DNA of 64,000 nucleotides from Planctomycetota bacterium (GCA_022566315.1 JADFJC010000004.1:20176-84175), one strand, 5' to 3'; numbered from the stretch's first letter, positions 25,864-34,977 are shown. Notes: generated by a model not told the origin, from the letters alone. Translations and numbers: made by a program.

Positions 25864-27429
25864 CTATTTCCCGAGCAGTCTATTTCTTTGTTTCTTAAGG
25901 CATTTCTGAGCGATTTGCTTGTCACTGAAATCGAATTTTTGCGTTCCGATTATCTGATAGGTTTCGTGGCCTTTGCCTGCTATGAGCACGATATCGTCCT
26001 TTTCGGCGGATTCTATTGCCAACTCGATGGCCTTTTTTCTGTCCGGCTCAATTATAATCTCGATGCTGGATGCTGGATTCTCGATACTCGTCGAAAAAGA
26101 GAATCGAGAAGCGAAGCCGGCGACAATTTCATCTATGATGTCTTCGGGTTTTTCAGTTCGAGGGTTGTCGCTGGTAACGATTATAAAATCAGCTAACTGT
26201 TCAGCGACCCTTGCCATGCGTGGGCGCTTGGTTCTGTCCCTGTCTCCGCCGCAGCCGAAAACGACCCGCAAGTTACCCTTGCACAGAGGCTTTAGTGTCG
26301 AGAGGACATTTTTTAAGGCGTCGTCGGTGTGAGCGTAATCGACCAGCACCGAAAAATCACCCGGCCAATCGATTTTTTCTAATCGGCCTGGTATTGTTTG
26401 CAAAGCTGATAAACCGGCTGCTATCGTTTTTAAATCGAAGCCGGCTGCAAGACACAGGCCGGCTGCCGCTAAAGAATTGCTGACGTTATATCGGCCAAGC
26501 AAGGGAGTCCTCACTTCGATGCTCGATGCTCGATGCTCGATACTCGGCGAGCATCTGGTATCTAATATCGAGTATCGAGTTCCGCTCATATCCATCGACT
26601 CGATATGGGCGGTGATGTCCGCCGGCTCGTCAATGGCATACCATAAGATATTGGCTTGGGTTTGCTTAGCGATAAGCTCGGCCTGCGGCGATTGTTTATT
26701 CAACACCGCCACAGCATCCGGGGAAAGAGTAGAAAAAAGTCTGGTTTTGGCAGCTAAGTAATCTTCTTCGGTTTTATGATAGTCCAGATGGTCGCCGGCG
26801 AGGTTAGTGAAAGCGGCGGCTTTGAAGTTGACTGCGGCCAGGCGGTTTTGAGAAAGGGCGTGGCTGCTGGCCTCGATGACCATATACTTTGCGCCGTTTT
26901 TTAGCATTTGCTCTTGTCCGGCGGCAATAGTCAGGCAATCTGGTGTTGTCAAAGATGCTTGTCTGCTATCCCCGGAGCAGGTATCGTAAATGACGGTGCC
27001 GATAAGGCCGCACTTCTGGCCTGCCTTCTGGATACAGGAGCGTACCAGATAGGCAACGGTAGTCTTGCCGTTTGTGCCGGTAACCGCGAGGTTCGTTAAT
27101 TGCGAAGCCGGTTTGCCCCTGCCTGCCTGTGCCAGGAGTGCTGCCGCTTCTGCGGAATCGTCAACAACTATGGTCTCGATACTCAATGCTCGATGCTTGA
27201 GGCTGCCACCCGTTGTCTGTCTTCTGTCCTCTATCCTCTGTCCTCTATCCTTTTGGCACACGATATATTCGGCGCCGTTTGCAAGGGCCTGGTCGATGAA
27301 ATCGTGGCCGTCGTAAACAGTACCTTCAACAGCCACAAAGATATCACCGTTCCCGATGGCACGCGAATCCACACAAATACTCGGCGCGTTGTCCGAAGAA
27401 ACCAGGTTTAGCAACTCATCAAAATTCAT
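25864..27429 (-). CDS. murE: UDP-MurNAc-L-Ala-D-Glu--2,6-diaminopimelate ligase MurE with in-frame repeat insertions
   Basis: 521 residues, about 30-40 longer than usual. It adds meso-diaminopimelate to UDP-MurNAc-dipeptide. Seen: CVDSRAIGNGDIFVAVEGTVYDGHDF, ATP loop VTGTNGKTT (116-124), TTPDCL, HLDYH, YAHTDDALKNVL, FGCGGDRDRTKRP, DNPRTEKPEDI (the DNPR motif selects mDAP) and AGKGHE. Three segments do not fit the family: about 60-86 (KDRGQRIEDRRQTTGG...), 284-306 (TRYSILDTRCSPSIEHRASS) and 443-458 (FSFSTSIENPASSIE). All three are encoded by tandem-word repeat DNA. Each lies where the family has a surface loop, so the enzyme may still be active. Confidence 0.95.
   Translation of the reverse strand: MNFDELLNLVSSDNAPSICVDSRAIGNGDIFVAVEGTVYDGHDFIDQALANGAEYIVCQKDRGQRIEDRRQTTGGSLKHRALSIETIVVDDSAEAAALLAQAGRGKPASQLTNLAVTGTNGKTTVAYLVRSCIQKAGQKCGLIGTVIYDTCSGDSRQASLTTPDCLTIAAGQEQMLKNGAKYMVIEASSHALSQNRLAAVNFKAAAFTNLAGDHLDYHKTEEDYLAAKTRLFSTLSPDAVAVLNKQSPQAELIAKQTQANILWYAIDEPADITAHIESMDMSGTRYSILDTRCSPSIEHRASSIEVRTPLLGRYNVSNSLAAAGLCLAAGFDLKTIAAGLSALQTIPGRLEKIDWPGDFSVLVDYAHTDDALKNVLSTLKPLCKGNLRVVFGCGGDRDRTKRPRMARVAEQLADFIIVTSDNPRTEKPEDIIDEIVAGFASRFSFSTSIENPASSIEIIIEPDRKKAIELAIESAEKDDIVLIAGKGHETYQIIGTQKFDFSDKQIAQKCLKKQRNRLLGK
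26059..26108. repeat. In-frame word repeat in murE (third insertion)
   Basis: CTCGATGCTGGATGCTGGAT then TCTCGATACTCG, followed by GAGAATCGAG, which folds back. It encodes residues about 443-458 of MurE on the minus strand. Confidence 0.75.
26516..26579. repeat. In-frame word repeat in murE (second insertion)
   Basis: TCGATGC repeated four times, then TCGATACTCGG, a GAGCATC arm and ATATCGAGTATCGAG. The halves are inverted and can form a hairpin. It encodes about residues 284-306 of MurE. Confidence 0.8.
27174..27255. repeat. In-frame word repeat in murE (first insertion)
   Basis: Two word families are joined: TCTCGATACTCAATGCTCGA then TGCTTGAGG, followed by CTGTCTT, CTGTCCT, CTATCCT, CTGTCCT, CTATCCT. 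It encodes about residues 60-86 of MurE. Confidence 0.78.
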
Positions 27430-27787
27430 AATCTTGTGCAGAAGATTTTCTGTTTATTGTAGCTAAAAGCACAGGTAATTCAACCGTAGCGTTCTTGCTT
27501 TGTTAAGGGCAGGCTTTTCGCGGGAATGACAGGGAAATGATTGTCTAAAAACTTTATAATAGTAGCTTAGAGCCCTTGCTGGATTATTTGTGTCTATGTC
27601 GGAATTATTTTAGTGAGAAATTGCCTTTACGGGTTATAATCTGGCTTTGAGCCCCGTTAGAGGCCTGGCTGAAAAAGTCTCTAACGGGGGTGAACTCCAG
27701 CAAATGCCGGGAGTATTAGAATAGTCGGCGTTTTAGAGAAATGTCTGATTAAGAGTTCTGCACATATTTGAGAAGGGGAATTTGATT
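27430..27787. other. Intergenic region between divergent murE and transglutaminase genes
   Basis: 358 bases containing an 11-bp inverted repeat (27652-27689) and no gene. Divergent promoters must lie here, but none is clear. Confidence 0.5.
27652..27689. repeat. 11-bp inverted repeat
   Basis: CCCCGTTAGAG and CTCTAACGGGG separated by 16 bases. It may be a structured leader or another repeat class. Confidence 0.6.
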
Positions 27788-29440
27788 ATGAAAGTCAAGT
27801 TTATTTTAGGGATTTGTTTGGTGTTGGCGGCTGTTACCGCAACGGGCTGCCGTAAAAAAACGCCGGCGCCACAGGGGCAATCTATGCAACAGATGGAGTC
27901 ATCGGAGCAGTTTGCGACTGAACAGGCTGCCTCAGATAAATCCGTAACAGAAGAGCCGATGGCAGTCAAACTTGCACAGCAGGTAGAAGAACCCGTATCG
28001 GTCGAGGCCGGATATGAACAGGCTCAGCCGGAGGAAACGGAGTACTTTGCCGTTTTCATGGAGGGCAAAAAGATCGGCTACGCTATACAAAATCGGGTTG
28101 TAGCTGACGGACAAGTAATCACCAGCGAGAAAGTCAGGATGACGATAAGTCGAGCTGGTGTTTCGATAACTATCGAGATGACGGAAACCAGTATAGAGAC
28201 GACCGAGGGGACTCCAGTAGGTTTTGAGGTTGTGCAGCAATTGGGCGCAATGATGATGAAGGTGTCGGGGAAGGTGGACGAGGAGGGGAATGTGAATCTG
28301 ACGACAACGTCAATGGGGGCTGAGGAGAAGAGCACACTTGAATGGCCAGGCGGCGCGGTTATGGCTGAGGGGTTACGTTTGCTGGAGTTAAAAAATGGTC
28401 TGAAGGAGGGGACAGAGTATTCCGTTAAGATATTCAGTCCGGGAATTTTGCAGGCTGTTGATGCTCAGATACGTATCGGGTCGAAACAAAACGTTGACTT
28501 GTTAGGGCGAGTCGTGACTTTGACGGGAGTTATGACTACTCTTAATATGCCTGGTGCCGGTCCAATCGTCAGTACCAGCTATGTTGATGACGACTTTCGT
28601 ATGCAAAAGACCATTACATCGATAGCTATGATGAGAATTGAGATGATTGCTTGTGCCAAAGAGTTTGCATTGGGTCAAAACGACGTACTGGAATTGATTG
28701 ACAAGATGTTTCTGGCCAGTCCGGAGCCGTTGAATAATGTTGGTTCAGTCAGGTCGATTACTTATCATTTGAGCCCGGTAGAAGAAACAGATAGTTTTAT
28801 AATACCATCCAACGACAATCAACGCGTGCGGGAACTTAGAGATGGTACCAAAATCGTAACAGTCGAGCCTGTTGCCGCGTCGGCAGGTGTAAGGTTTCCT
28901 TATAGAGGCGGTAACGAGACCATCTTAGCTGCGACCAGGCCCACGAGGTTTCTGCAGAGCAACCGCAAGGAGATAATCGACCTTGCTCGACGCGCGGTGG
29001 GTCGTACTAAAGATGCCGCCGAGGCCGTCAGGAGGATTGAAGCGTTTGTGGCTGAATACGTCGAGAACAGGAGCCTGTCGGTCGGCTATGCCTCAGCGGC
29101 GGAGGTTGCGGCCAGCAGGCAGGGAGATTGCTCGGAATTTGCGGTACTGACGGCGGCGATGTGCCGGGCTGTTGGGATACCGGCTCAGATGGTTGTAGGG
29201 GTCGCGTATGTAGAAGACTTTGCCGGCTTTCAGGGCTTTGGCGGGCATGCGTGGGTGCAAGCATACGTCGGCGGTAAGTGGGTCGGACTGGATGCGGCTT
29301 TTAAGGCTGCCGGGCGAGGCGGCTATGATGCCGGCCATATCGCTCTGGCTTCAGGCAATGGCGAGCCGGCAGACTTTTTCAATTTAGCGAGCACATTAGG
29401 CCGGTTTAAGATTGAAAAGGTGATAGTCGAAAAGAGATAG
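27788..29440 (+). CDS. Transglutaminase-like protein, probable lipoprotein
   Basis: 550 residues from the ATG at 27788 (GAAGGGGA upstream). The N-terminus has a signal sequence ending ATGC, a weak lipobox, so it may be lipid-anchored or simply secreted. About residues 30-75 are acidic and Q/E-rich. The transglutaminase core near the C-terminus has GDCSEFAVLTAAMCRAVGIPA (Cys), GGHAWVQAYV (His) and WVGLDAAF (Asp), the complete triad. Such proteins act as periplasmic proteases or amidases, or crosslinkers. The long central part is beta-rich and unassigned. Confidence 0.88.
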   Translation: MKVKFILGICLVLAAVTATGCRKKTPAPQGQSMQQMESSEQFATEQAASDKSVTEEPMAVKLAQQVEEPVSVEAGYEQAQPEETEYFAVFMEGKKIGYAIQNRVVADGQVITSEKVRMTISRAGVSITIEMTETSIETTEGTPVGFEVVQQLGAMMMKVSGKVDEEGNVNLTTTSMGAEEKSTLEWPGGAVMAEGLRLLELKNGLKEGTEYSVKIFSPGILQAVDAQIRIGSKQNVDLLGRVVTLTGVMTTLNMPGAGPIVSTSYVDDDFRMQKTITSIAMMRIEMIACAKEFALGQNDVLELIDKMFLASPEPLNNVGSVRSITYHLSPVEETDSFIIPSNDNQRVRELRDGTKIVTVEPVAASAGVRFPYRGGNETILAATRPTRFLQSNRKEIIDLARRAVGRTKDAAEAVRRIEAFVAEYVENRSLSVGYASAAEVAASRQGDCSEFAVLTAAMCRAVGIPAQMVVGVAYVEDFAGFQGFGGHAWVQAYVGGKWVGLDAAFKAAGRGGYDAGHIALASGNGEPADFFNLASTLGRFKIEKVIVEKR

Positions 29441-29475
29441 CAGAATGACAGCATGGGCTAAAGCCCATCCTACCC

Positions 29476-29578
29476 ACTATCTCAAAACACAATTTGTCAT
29501 TCTGAGCGCAGCGAAGAATCTCTTATTTTAAGCCGACCAGACCCTTCGCTTCGCTCAGGGTGATAGTTTTGAGATAGT
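29476..29578. repeat. Nested repeat: GTCATTCTGA core within a 13-bp outer inverted repeat
   Basis: Outer arms ACTATCTCAAAAC (29476-29488) and GTTTTGAGATAGT (29566-29578) are perfect inverts. The core runs from TTGTCATTCTGAGCGCAGCG via AAGAATCTC to CCTTCGCTTCGCTCAGGGTG. It lies between the convergent transglutaminase and recJ genes and may serve as a two-way terminator. Confidence 0.82.
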
Positions 29579-29581
29579 TTC

Positions 29582-31402
29582 TTATTCGAACTGGATGTCT
29601 GTGAGGACGAATTCGACGTTGGTGTTTGCATTATAAGTATTGAGCTGGGGCTGATATGCAACGTTGAAGAATTCGTGCTCGAGCAGCTTCTTTTCCAATT
29701 TTCCGAACCTAAATCCGATGCAGCGCACCGCGGCTGTACTGTCGGTTATCGCAATTTGAAGATGCTCGCGTCCAGAGCCGACTCTTTTTGGCGGAGAGGC
29801 CAGGCGGACTCCTTTCGTAGCGAAAATTGGTTTGGGATTACCTTCACCGAAGGGGCCGAGCATTTGCAGCTCGCTAACCATTTCTTTTCGAAACTCAGCT
29901 AATGGAACCGCCGCATCGATGTCAAGTTTAGCGGACACGTCATTTTCATTCAGGTTTTGTTTTGCGTAGGTTTCGAATTCTGCTGCGAACCGTTCTATTT
30001 TTTCGGTTTCGATAGTTATTCCGGCGGCCATTTTGTGGCCACCGAAGCTGACTAAGTGGTGCGAGCAGGCCTTGATTGCGCTGAGCAAGCAAAAACCGTG
30101 GATTGAACGGGCGGAACCCTGAGCGATGCCGTTTCCGGCGGCGCCGGCGTTAATCATAATCGTCGGGCGATAAAATTTATCGACTATTCTCGATGCGACA
30201 ATGCCTATTACGCCGGTGTGCCAGTTTTCGTTTGCAAGGACGATGCTTTTTCGGTCGGGGTGGTGGAGGTTTCGCTCAATTATCATTTCGCAAGCCTGCT
30301 TAAATATCCTTCGCTCATATTGCTGGCGTTGTTTGTTTTGCTCTTTGAGATATTCGGCTATTTGCATCGAGCGAATCGGCTTCTCGGATGTCAGCAGCTC
30401 CACCGCTAATCGGGCGTGTCCCATTCGCCCTGCGGCGTTTAGCATTGGCGCAAGGCGAAAGCCGATGTGGAAACTATCGAGGCGATGCCCGGTCAGTCCG
30501 GCCGATTCAATCAGGGCCTGTATGCCGGAAAGTTTGCACTCCGGCAGCGACTTTAATCCGAAGCTCGTCAGCACCCTGTTTTCACCCCGTAGGTCAACAA
30601 TATCAGCGATGGTTCCCATTGCCGCTAAGCTCGTTGCGTTGAGCATAAATTCGCGTAAACTCGGTTCAAGTCTTCGGCCCGAATTGAATTCGTTGGCAAT
30701 GGCCCAGGCTAACTTAAATGCGACCATAGCGCCGGCTGAGTTCTGGTTTGGATAGGATTTTTTTAGGGCAGGATGCACGATGGAGACGGCTTTAGGAAAA
30801 TCGGGGTCAGGCTGGTGATGGTCGGTTATTATCAAATCGAGGCCTAATTGTCCGGCGAGTTCGGCGGAGCTAAATGCCGTAATGCCGCAATCGACAGTAA
30901 CCAGAAGTTTGGTGCCGGATTTTTCCAGTGTCCGGATAGCTTCGGCGTTTAGGCCGTAGCCTTCATCGATGCGATGAGGGATATAATAATCGACGTCGGC
31001 ACCAAGCAGCGTTAGAAGCTGCCAGAGAATTGCGACGCCTGTAATGCCGTCCACGTCGTAGTCGCCATAAACGGTAATTTTTTCCTTGTTTGCAATGGCC
31101 AGTTTTATTCGTTGAACCGCCGGTTCGATTCCCGGCATTTCGGCAGGGTCGATAAGCTGCGTCAGTTTGGGCCTTAAGAAAACAGAAGCGCTTTGGGCGT
31201 CGGTTAATCCGCGATTGATTAAGACCTGTGCTAAAAGAGGTGAAACCTTGAGCGATTTGGCAAGCTGTGCAGAGCGGTCGTCCGGGGGCCGGATTACCCA
31301 TTGTTTTTTACGATAGCTGTCGAGTTTGGATTGACGCCCGATAGGTACAAGACGCGTTTTATCGTGTTTGTAGTCTGTTTGCATCCGTGCAGGAAGTTGC
31401 AT
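29582..31402 (-). CDS. recJ: Single-stranded-DNA-specific exonuclease RecJ
   Basis: 606 residues from the ATG at 31402. DHH phosphoesterase motifs are clear: VYGDYDVDGITG (about 112-123), VDCGI (~171), TDHHQPD (~194-200), and GRMGHARLAVELL with the DHHA1-domain GGHKMAAG near residue 450. A C-terminal OB-like part follows (GPFGEGNPKPIFATKGV). RecJ degrades single-stranded DNA 5' to 3' in recombination and repair. The first ~40 residues are basic and variable. No operon partner is seen upstream. Confidence 0.95.
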   Translation of the reverse strand: MQLPARMQTDYKHDKTRLVPIGRQSKLDSYRKKQWVIRPPDDRSAQLAKSLKVSPLLAQVLINRGLTDAQSASVFLRPKLTQLIDPAEMPGIEPAVQRIKLAIANKEKITVYGDYDVDGITGVAILWQLLTLLGADVDYYIPHRIDEGYGLNAEAIRTLEKSGTKLLVTVDCGITAFSSAELAGQLGLDLIITDHHQPDPDFPKAVSIVHPALKKSYPNQNSAGAMVAFKLAWAIANEFNSGRRLEPSLREFMLNATSLAAMGTIADIVDLRGENRVLTSFGLKSLPECKLSGIQALIESAGLTGHRLDSFHIGFRLAPMLNAAGRMGHARLAVELLTSEKPIRSMQIAEYLKEQNKQRQQYERRIFKQACEMIIERNLHHPDRKSIVLANENWHTGVIGIVASRIVDKFYRPTIMINAGAAGNGIAQGSARSIHGFCLLSAIKACSHHLVSFGGHKMAAGITIETEKIERFAAEFETYAKQNLNENDVSAKLDIDAAVPLAEFRKEMVSELQMLGPFGEGNPKPIFATKGVRLASPPKRVGSGREHLQIAITDSTAAVRCIGFRFGKLEKKLLEHEFFNVAYQPQLNTYNANTNVEFVLTDIQFE

Positions 31403-31578
31403 CAAGAGTTCATCCTGTTCTTTACTTTTTTTCGCTTTTCCTTAAGCCGGGGCTGCAACCGGTACCGATAATAACCAAGGTTCCGGCAGCAGTTAAACCG
31501 GTTTTAATGAAACTTCTTCTATTCATTGACTTGTAGAAAATCTCTGCCATGATATGAATAAAGGCAAATTGTGTTCTT

Positions 31579-31905
31579 TTAGAGCAGCTCGTCGATTGCG
31601 GCGGCGAGGTCTTTCTTGCTGGTTAAGCCGACCCATTTTTTTTGCACCTGGCCGTCCTTGAATAAAATGATGGTCGGTATCGCGCTTATGCCGAACTCCA
31701 TTGCACTGTCGCGGGCGTCATCAGTGTTGAGCTTGCAGATTTTGGCCTTGTCTGCATATTCGTCTGCGATTTCCTGGATAAGTGGCGCTATCATCTTGCA
31801 GGGACCGCACCAGGGCGCCCAGAAATCAACCAGCACCGGTACATCAGAACTATGAACAGTCTGGTCAAAAGTAGCATCCGTCAACTCAATTACATTACCA
31901 GCCAT
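31579..31905 (-). CDS. trxA: Thioredoxin
   Basis: 108 residues with the active site WCGPC (C33 and C36), the buried Asp in VDFWAPW, the cis-Pro in AIPTIILFKDG, and standard length. Cytoplasmic disulfide reductase. A ribosome site AAAGGAT precedes the ATG. The thioredoxin reductase gene lies 163 bases upstream on the same strand, so the two form a reducing pair. Confidence 0.97.
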   Translation of the reverse strand: MAGNVIELTDATFDQTVHSSDVPVLVDFWAPWCGPCKMIAPLIQEIADEYADKAKICKLNTDDARDSAMEFGISAIPTIILFKDGQVQKKWVGLTSKKDLAAAIDELL

Positions 31906-32068
31906 TACTTTATCCTTTCAACCAAGATTTCGCAGAAAATTACTTTCCGGCCATATCGCCGAGTCATTTGGTCGTCATAATACCTGAATAGCTCGCCGGC
32001 GTCAACAAAAATTGTTATTATGTTGTGCATAGTGGTCTGCTTGGTAATTTACGAGTTTTTTTATTGAT

Positions 32069-33064
32069 TTACCATCCGCCCGGCTGGAGCAGGTCGCTGA
32101 CCGGCTCGTTCCACCAGGCCGGGTCTCTGAAATACTGCTTTAGCATCATAGCGGCGACGACGCCGTCCCCGACGGCTGTGGCCAGTTGCATAGCCGCTCC
32201 GATTCTGCAATCACCGGCCACGAAGACGCCCGGTACGCTTGTTCGGAGATATGCGCAGTCGCACTTGATAAATCCTCTGTCGGTCAGCTCCACAAAACCT
32301 TTTAAAAAGCCGGTATTCGGTACCATGCCGATGAAGATGAATACGCCGTCGCAGGGATAGTCTTCTTCCTGGCCGGTTTTAACGTTTTTGAGCTTGGCCG
32401 ACTGGACTTTGCCTTGCCCTTCGATGGCGGTCGCTACGGTACTGTATTTGATAATCAGATTTGAATTCGGCTCGTTGGCTTTTTCCAGCAACTCCTCGAT
32501 GAGAATTTTGGCTGCCCTGAATTCATCCCTGCGGTGGAGCATCGTTACTTTTTGTGCGAATTTGGTCAGGTGCAGAGTTTCTTCGACTGCGGTATTGCCT
32601 CCGCCGACAGCAACGACTTCTCTGCCCTTATAGAACGGTGCATCGCAGGTCCCACAATAGCTGACGCCTGCACCGGCGTTGCGGAATTCTTCTTCGCCGG
32701 GGACGCCGAGTTTACGATAGTCACTGCCCGGCGTTAAAATGACAGTTCTTGCGGTGTATTTGTCTTCGTCACAGTAAACAGCGATATTTCCGTCCTGTAG
32801 TTTCTCTAAGCCGGATACTTCGCAGCCGGTCTTTATCTCGGCTCCGAAGTTTTCGACCTGCTTTTGCATTTGCATGATTAAACCGGCACCGTCGATGCGT
32901 TCGATTCCGGGATAATTTTCGATTCTATCGGTGTTAATGATTTGTCCACCTGGCATGAACTTCTCAAGTATCAAGGTTTTCATCCTATCGCGGGCGGTGT
33001 AAAGTGCCGCCCCCAGCCCAGCCGGCCCGGCACCAACTATAATGCAGTCATAAGTATCAGACAT
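32069..33064 (-). CDS. trxB: Thioredoxin reductase
   Basis: 331 residues. The FAD-binding GAGPAG is at 11-16, the redox pair C137-G-T-C140 is in SYCGTCDAPFYKG, the NADPH loop is VGGGNTAVEE, and the second FAD motif is GVFVAGDCRIGAAMQLATAVGDGV. The active-site block CGTCDAPFY differs from the common CATCDGFFY, but the two Cys and the Asp are kept. It reduces thioredoxin with NADPH, the trxA product being the likely partner. The C-terminus is extended by a Trp/Pro-rich tail. Confidence 0.95.
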   Translation of the reverse strand: MSDTYDCIIVGAGPAGLGAALYTARDRMKTLILEKFMPGGQIINTDRIENYPGIERIDGAGLIMQMQKQVENFGAEIKTGCEVSGLEKLQDGNIAVYCDEDKYTARTVILTPGSDYRKLGVPGEEEFRNAGAGVSYCGTCDAPFYKGREVVAVGGGNTAVEETLHLTKFAQKVTMLHRRDEFRAAKILIEELLEKANEPNSNLIIKYSTVATAIEGQGKVQSAKLKNVKTGQEEDYPCDGVFIFIGMVPNTGFLKGFVELTDRGFIKCDCAYLRTSVPGVFVAGDCRIGAAMQLATAVGDGVVAAMMLKQYFRDPAWWNEPVSDLLQPGGW

Positions 33065-33107
33065 AAGAAATATCCTTTTTTAGATTCTTCATTTGCAAAG
33101 GTTAAAA

Positions 33108-33126
33108 CCCCCGGTGAAACCGGGGG
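33108..33126. repeat. REP-like palindrome CCCCCGG/CCGGGGG (left)
   Basis: CCCCCGGTGAAACCGGGGG followed by CTAAATATT. It marks the left end of the Y1 transposase element, inverted with respect to the right-hand copies. Confidence 0.8.
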
Positions 33127-33582
33127 CTAAATATTATTTTTATGGCCTTGCACGTATTTTATTCTTTGCTCCAAGGTCGTTCTGTCGAAACAAAATCTTT
33201 TGTCGTATCCATTTGTCCAGAGTCTGCCATTATGGCCCAAAGCTTTCAGCGCGAGTCGCGCAGCCTTCTTGTAATAAGCAACAATCTTACTTATTGGTTG
33301 TGGAACATATTGTGCAACCACGTGGACATGCGTTGGATGCACAGCTAACGCATATATGCGTTGACCTTGTGATGCTGCTTCCTCAGTGATGGCTTTTCGC
33401 ACCACTTGTTGTTGAGCTTTTGATAATCGAACTGCATCTTGCAGTTGTGCTCGTTTATTAGTTTGCATCAAGTCTTTGTTTCCGGGATAAATTCTGCCGT
33501 TTTTTACGTAGCCGCGTTCGTCACCCTGCAGCCAGGTTCCGTAAGTTGTTCAGGTAATCATATATCCTAATGTTTTCGCCAT
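33127..33582 (-). pseudogene. REP-associated tyrosine (Y1/HUH) transposase with in-frame stop
   Basis: A continuous 152-codon frame from ATG 33582 (AGGAAGGT upstream) interrupted only by TGA at 33550-33552, where family members carry Trp (ITWTTYGTW). The remainder has TTYGTWLQGDERG, HPTHVHVV with the HUH histidines, a YYKK helix, and LWTNGYDKRFCFD. Y1 transposases of the IS200/RAYT type cut single-stranded DNA at palindromes. The gene is bounded by CCCCCGG palindromes whose inner edges (TATTTAGCCCCC) are inverted, as expected for a RAYT-REP unit. Probably inactive; readthrough or restart at TTG 33471 would lose the N-terminal strand. Confidence 0.85.
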
Positions 33583-33600
33583 ACCTTCCTTTGTATTTAG

Positions 33601-33648
33601 CCCCCAGTTTTACTGGGGGTTTTACTTAGCCCCCGGTTTTACCGGGGG
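33601..33648. repeat. REP-like palindrome pair (right)
   Basis: CCCCCAGTTTTACTGGGGG (33601-33619) and CCCCCGGTTTTACCGGGGG (33630-33648), 29 bases apart in tandem. The second overlaps the 3' end of rmuC. Confidence 0.82.
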
Positions 33649-34977
33649 TTCTTGACTGTTTCCCTCGTTGTTCATTTCGTTTTGACCTTCTTCGGCCTCA
33701 GGTGCCTGAATCATCCTTGTTGTCTTGTCTATTGTTTGGAGTGTTTGTATTTCATCTCCTGTTGCAGCACCAAGTTCCCGGAATCTGCGGGCTGTTACCA
33801 AAATCCTGCTTTCAAACGACCCCACAGCCTTGTTGTATCCATCTACGGCATTGTCTAAACCCTTGCGAATATCGTTCAGGTGGTTAGCAAAAGCACGCAC
33901 TCTATCGTACAGTTCATTCCCCAATTTGCCGATAATCTGCGCACTTTCAGCAAGTTGCTTTTGTTTCCAATCGTAGGCTATTCCCCGCAACAAGGCAATT
34001 AAAGTCGTTGGCGAGGACAACCACACCCGTCGTTGCACGCCAAATTCGATTAGGTGCGGGTCCTCCTGGAGTGCTGCGCTGAAAAACACTTCCCCGGGCA
34101 AGAACAGAACTACATATTCAGGACCCGGCTGGAACTGCTCCCAGTATCCCTTGGAGCCCAAATTGGAAATATGCGTCCGTACGCGTGCGGCATGCTCCTT
34201 CAGTTTGCTTCGCCTGGTCTCGTTATCATCTGTTTCTGTAGCTTGGATATAGGCATCGAGCGCTACCTTGGAATCAACAACTATCATTCGTTTGTTTGGT
34301 AGTCTAATCACCATGTCCGGCTGTAAACGCCCCGTTTCCGTGGTGACCGACTTTTGTTCCATGAAGTCACAATACTGCAGCATGCCTGCTAGCTCGACGA
34401 CATTTCGCAGTTGCATTTGTCCCCACAGACCCCCGACGGTGGGCCTTCGCAATGCGCTCACCAGATTAGCTGTTTCCTTTTTCAGTTGCGCCTCTGAGGT
34501 AAGAAGCGATTCGATCTTCTCCCTCACCCCCGAGTGGTCTTTTCCAATCTGTCTGAGTGCATCATCTACGTTCTTGAGGGAATCTTTCAGGGGCTTAACC
34601 AGTTCATCTACGGCCTGCTTGCGTTTCTCGATGTCTCCTCTCGCACCTTCTTGGAATTTCTCCAGGTTTGCCTTCGCCAATTCTAGGAACTGGGTATTGT
34701 TGTTCTTCAAAGCCTCAGCAGACAGGGCTTTGAAAGCGTCAGAGAGTTTTTCCTTCGCGTCGTTCAAGAAAGCAAGTTTTTCTTCTGCAGTTTTTTGCTG
34801 TTCACTGAGCGTAGCGAGATCGACTGTCAGTTTTGTGCATTCCTCTTGGAGTTGAGAGATTTGACCTTCTTTTTGCATTATGGCCGAATCATGCTGCTTA
34901 GTTTCCTTATGCTTCAAAAAGAAAACGAGAACACAACCACATATCAGGCCAATCGCAAAAGTCAACGCATATTCCAT
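33622..34977 (-). CDS. rmuC: DNA recombination protein RmuC
   Basis: 451 residues from the ATG at 34977 (GGAGA seven bases upstream). The structure is typical: one N-terminal membrane helix (about 3-20), a long coiled coil (about 30-190), and the RmuC domain with GLWGQMQLRNVVELAGML, DMVIRLPNKRMIVVDSKV and PSTLIALLRGIAYDWKQ-like text (here SSPTTLIALLRGIAYDWKQKQ). RmuC limits inversion at short repeats and has a nuclease-like core. The final EPPVKPGAK is encoded by a REP palindrome, an extension acquired from the repeat. Confidence 0.95.
   Translation of the reverse strand: MEYALTFAIGLICGCVLVFFLKHKETKQHDSAIMQKEGQISQLQEECTKLTVDLATLSEQQKTAEEKLAFLNDAKEKLSDAFKALSAEALKNNNTQFLELAKANLEKFQEGARGDIEKRKQAVDELVKPLKDSLKNVDDALRQIGKDHSGVREKIESLLTSEAQLKKETANLVSALRRPTVGGLWGQMQLRNVVELAGMLQYCDFMEQKSVTTETGRLQPDMVIRLPNKRMIVVDSKVALDAYIQATETDDNETRRSKLKEHAARVRTHISNLGSKGYWEQFQPGPEYVVLFLPGEVFFSAALQEDPHLIEFGVQRRVWLSSPTTLIALLRGIAYDWKQKQLAESAQIIGKLGNELYDRVRAFANHLNDIRKGLDNAVDGYNKAVGSFESRILVTARRFRELGAATGDEIQTLQTIDKTTRMIQAPEAEEGQNEMNNEGNSQEPPVKPGAK

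Noticed and set aside
25614..25925. 103-codon minus-strand ORF overlapping the start of the murE 3' region
   Set aside because: Overlaps the murE coding end in another frame and has no recognisable features.
33550..33552. TGA read as tryptophan (alternative genetic code)
   Set aside because: Many genes in the window end at TGA with normal protein ends, and Trp is encoded by TGG throughout; a nonsense mutation is simpler.
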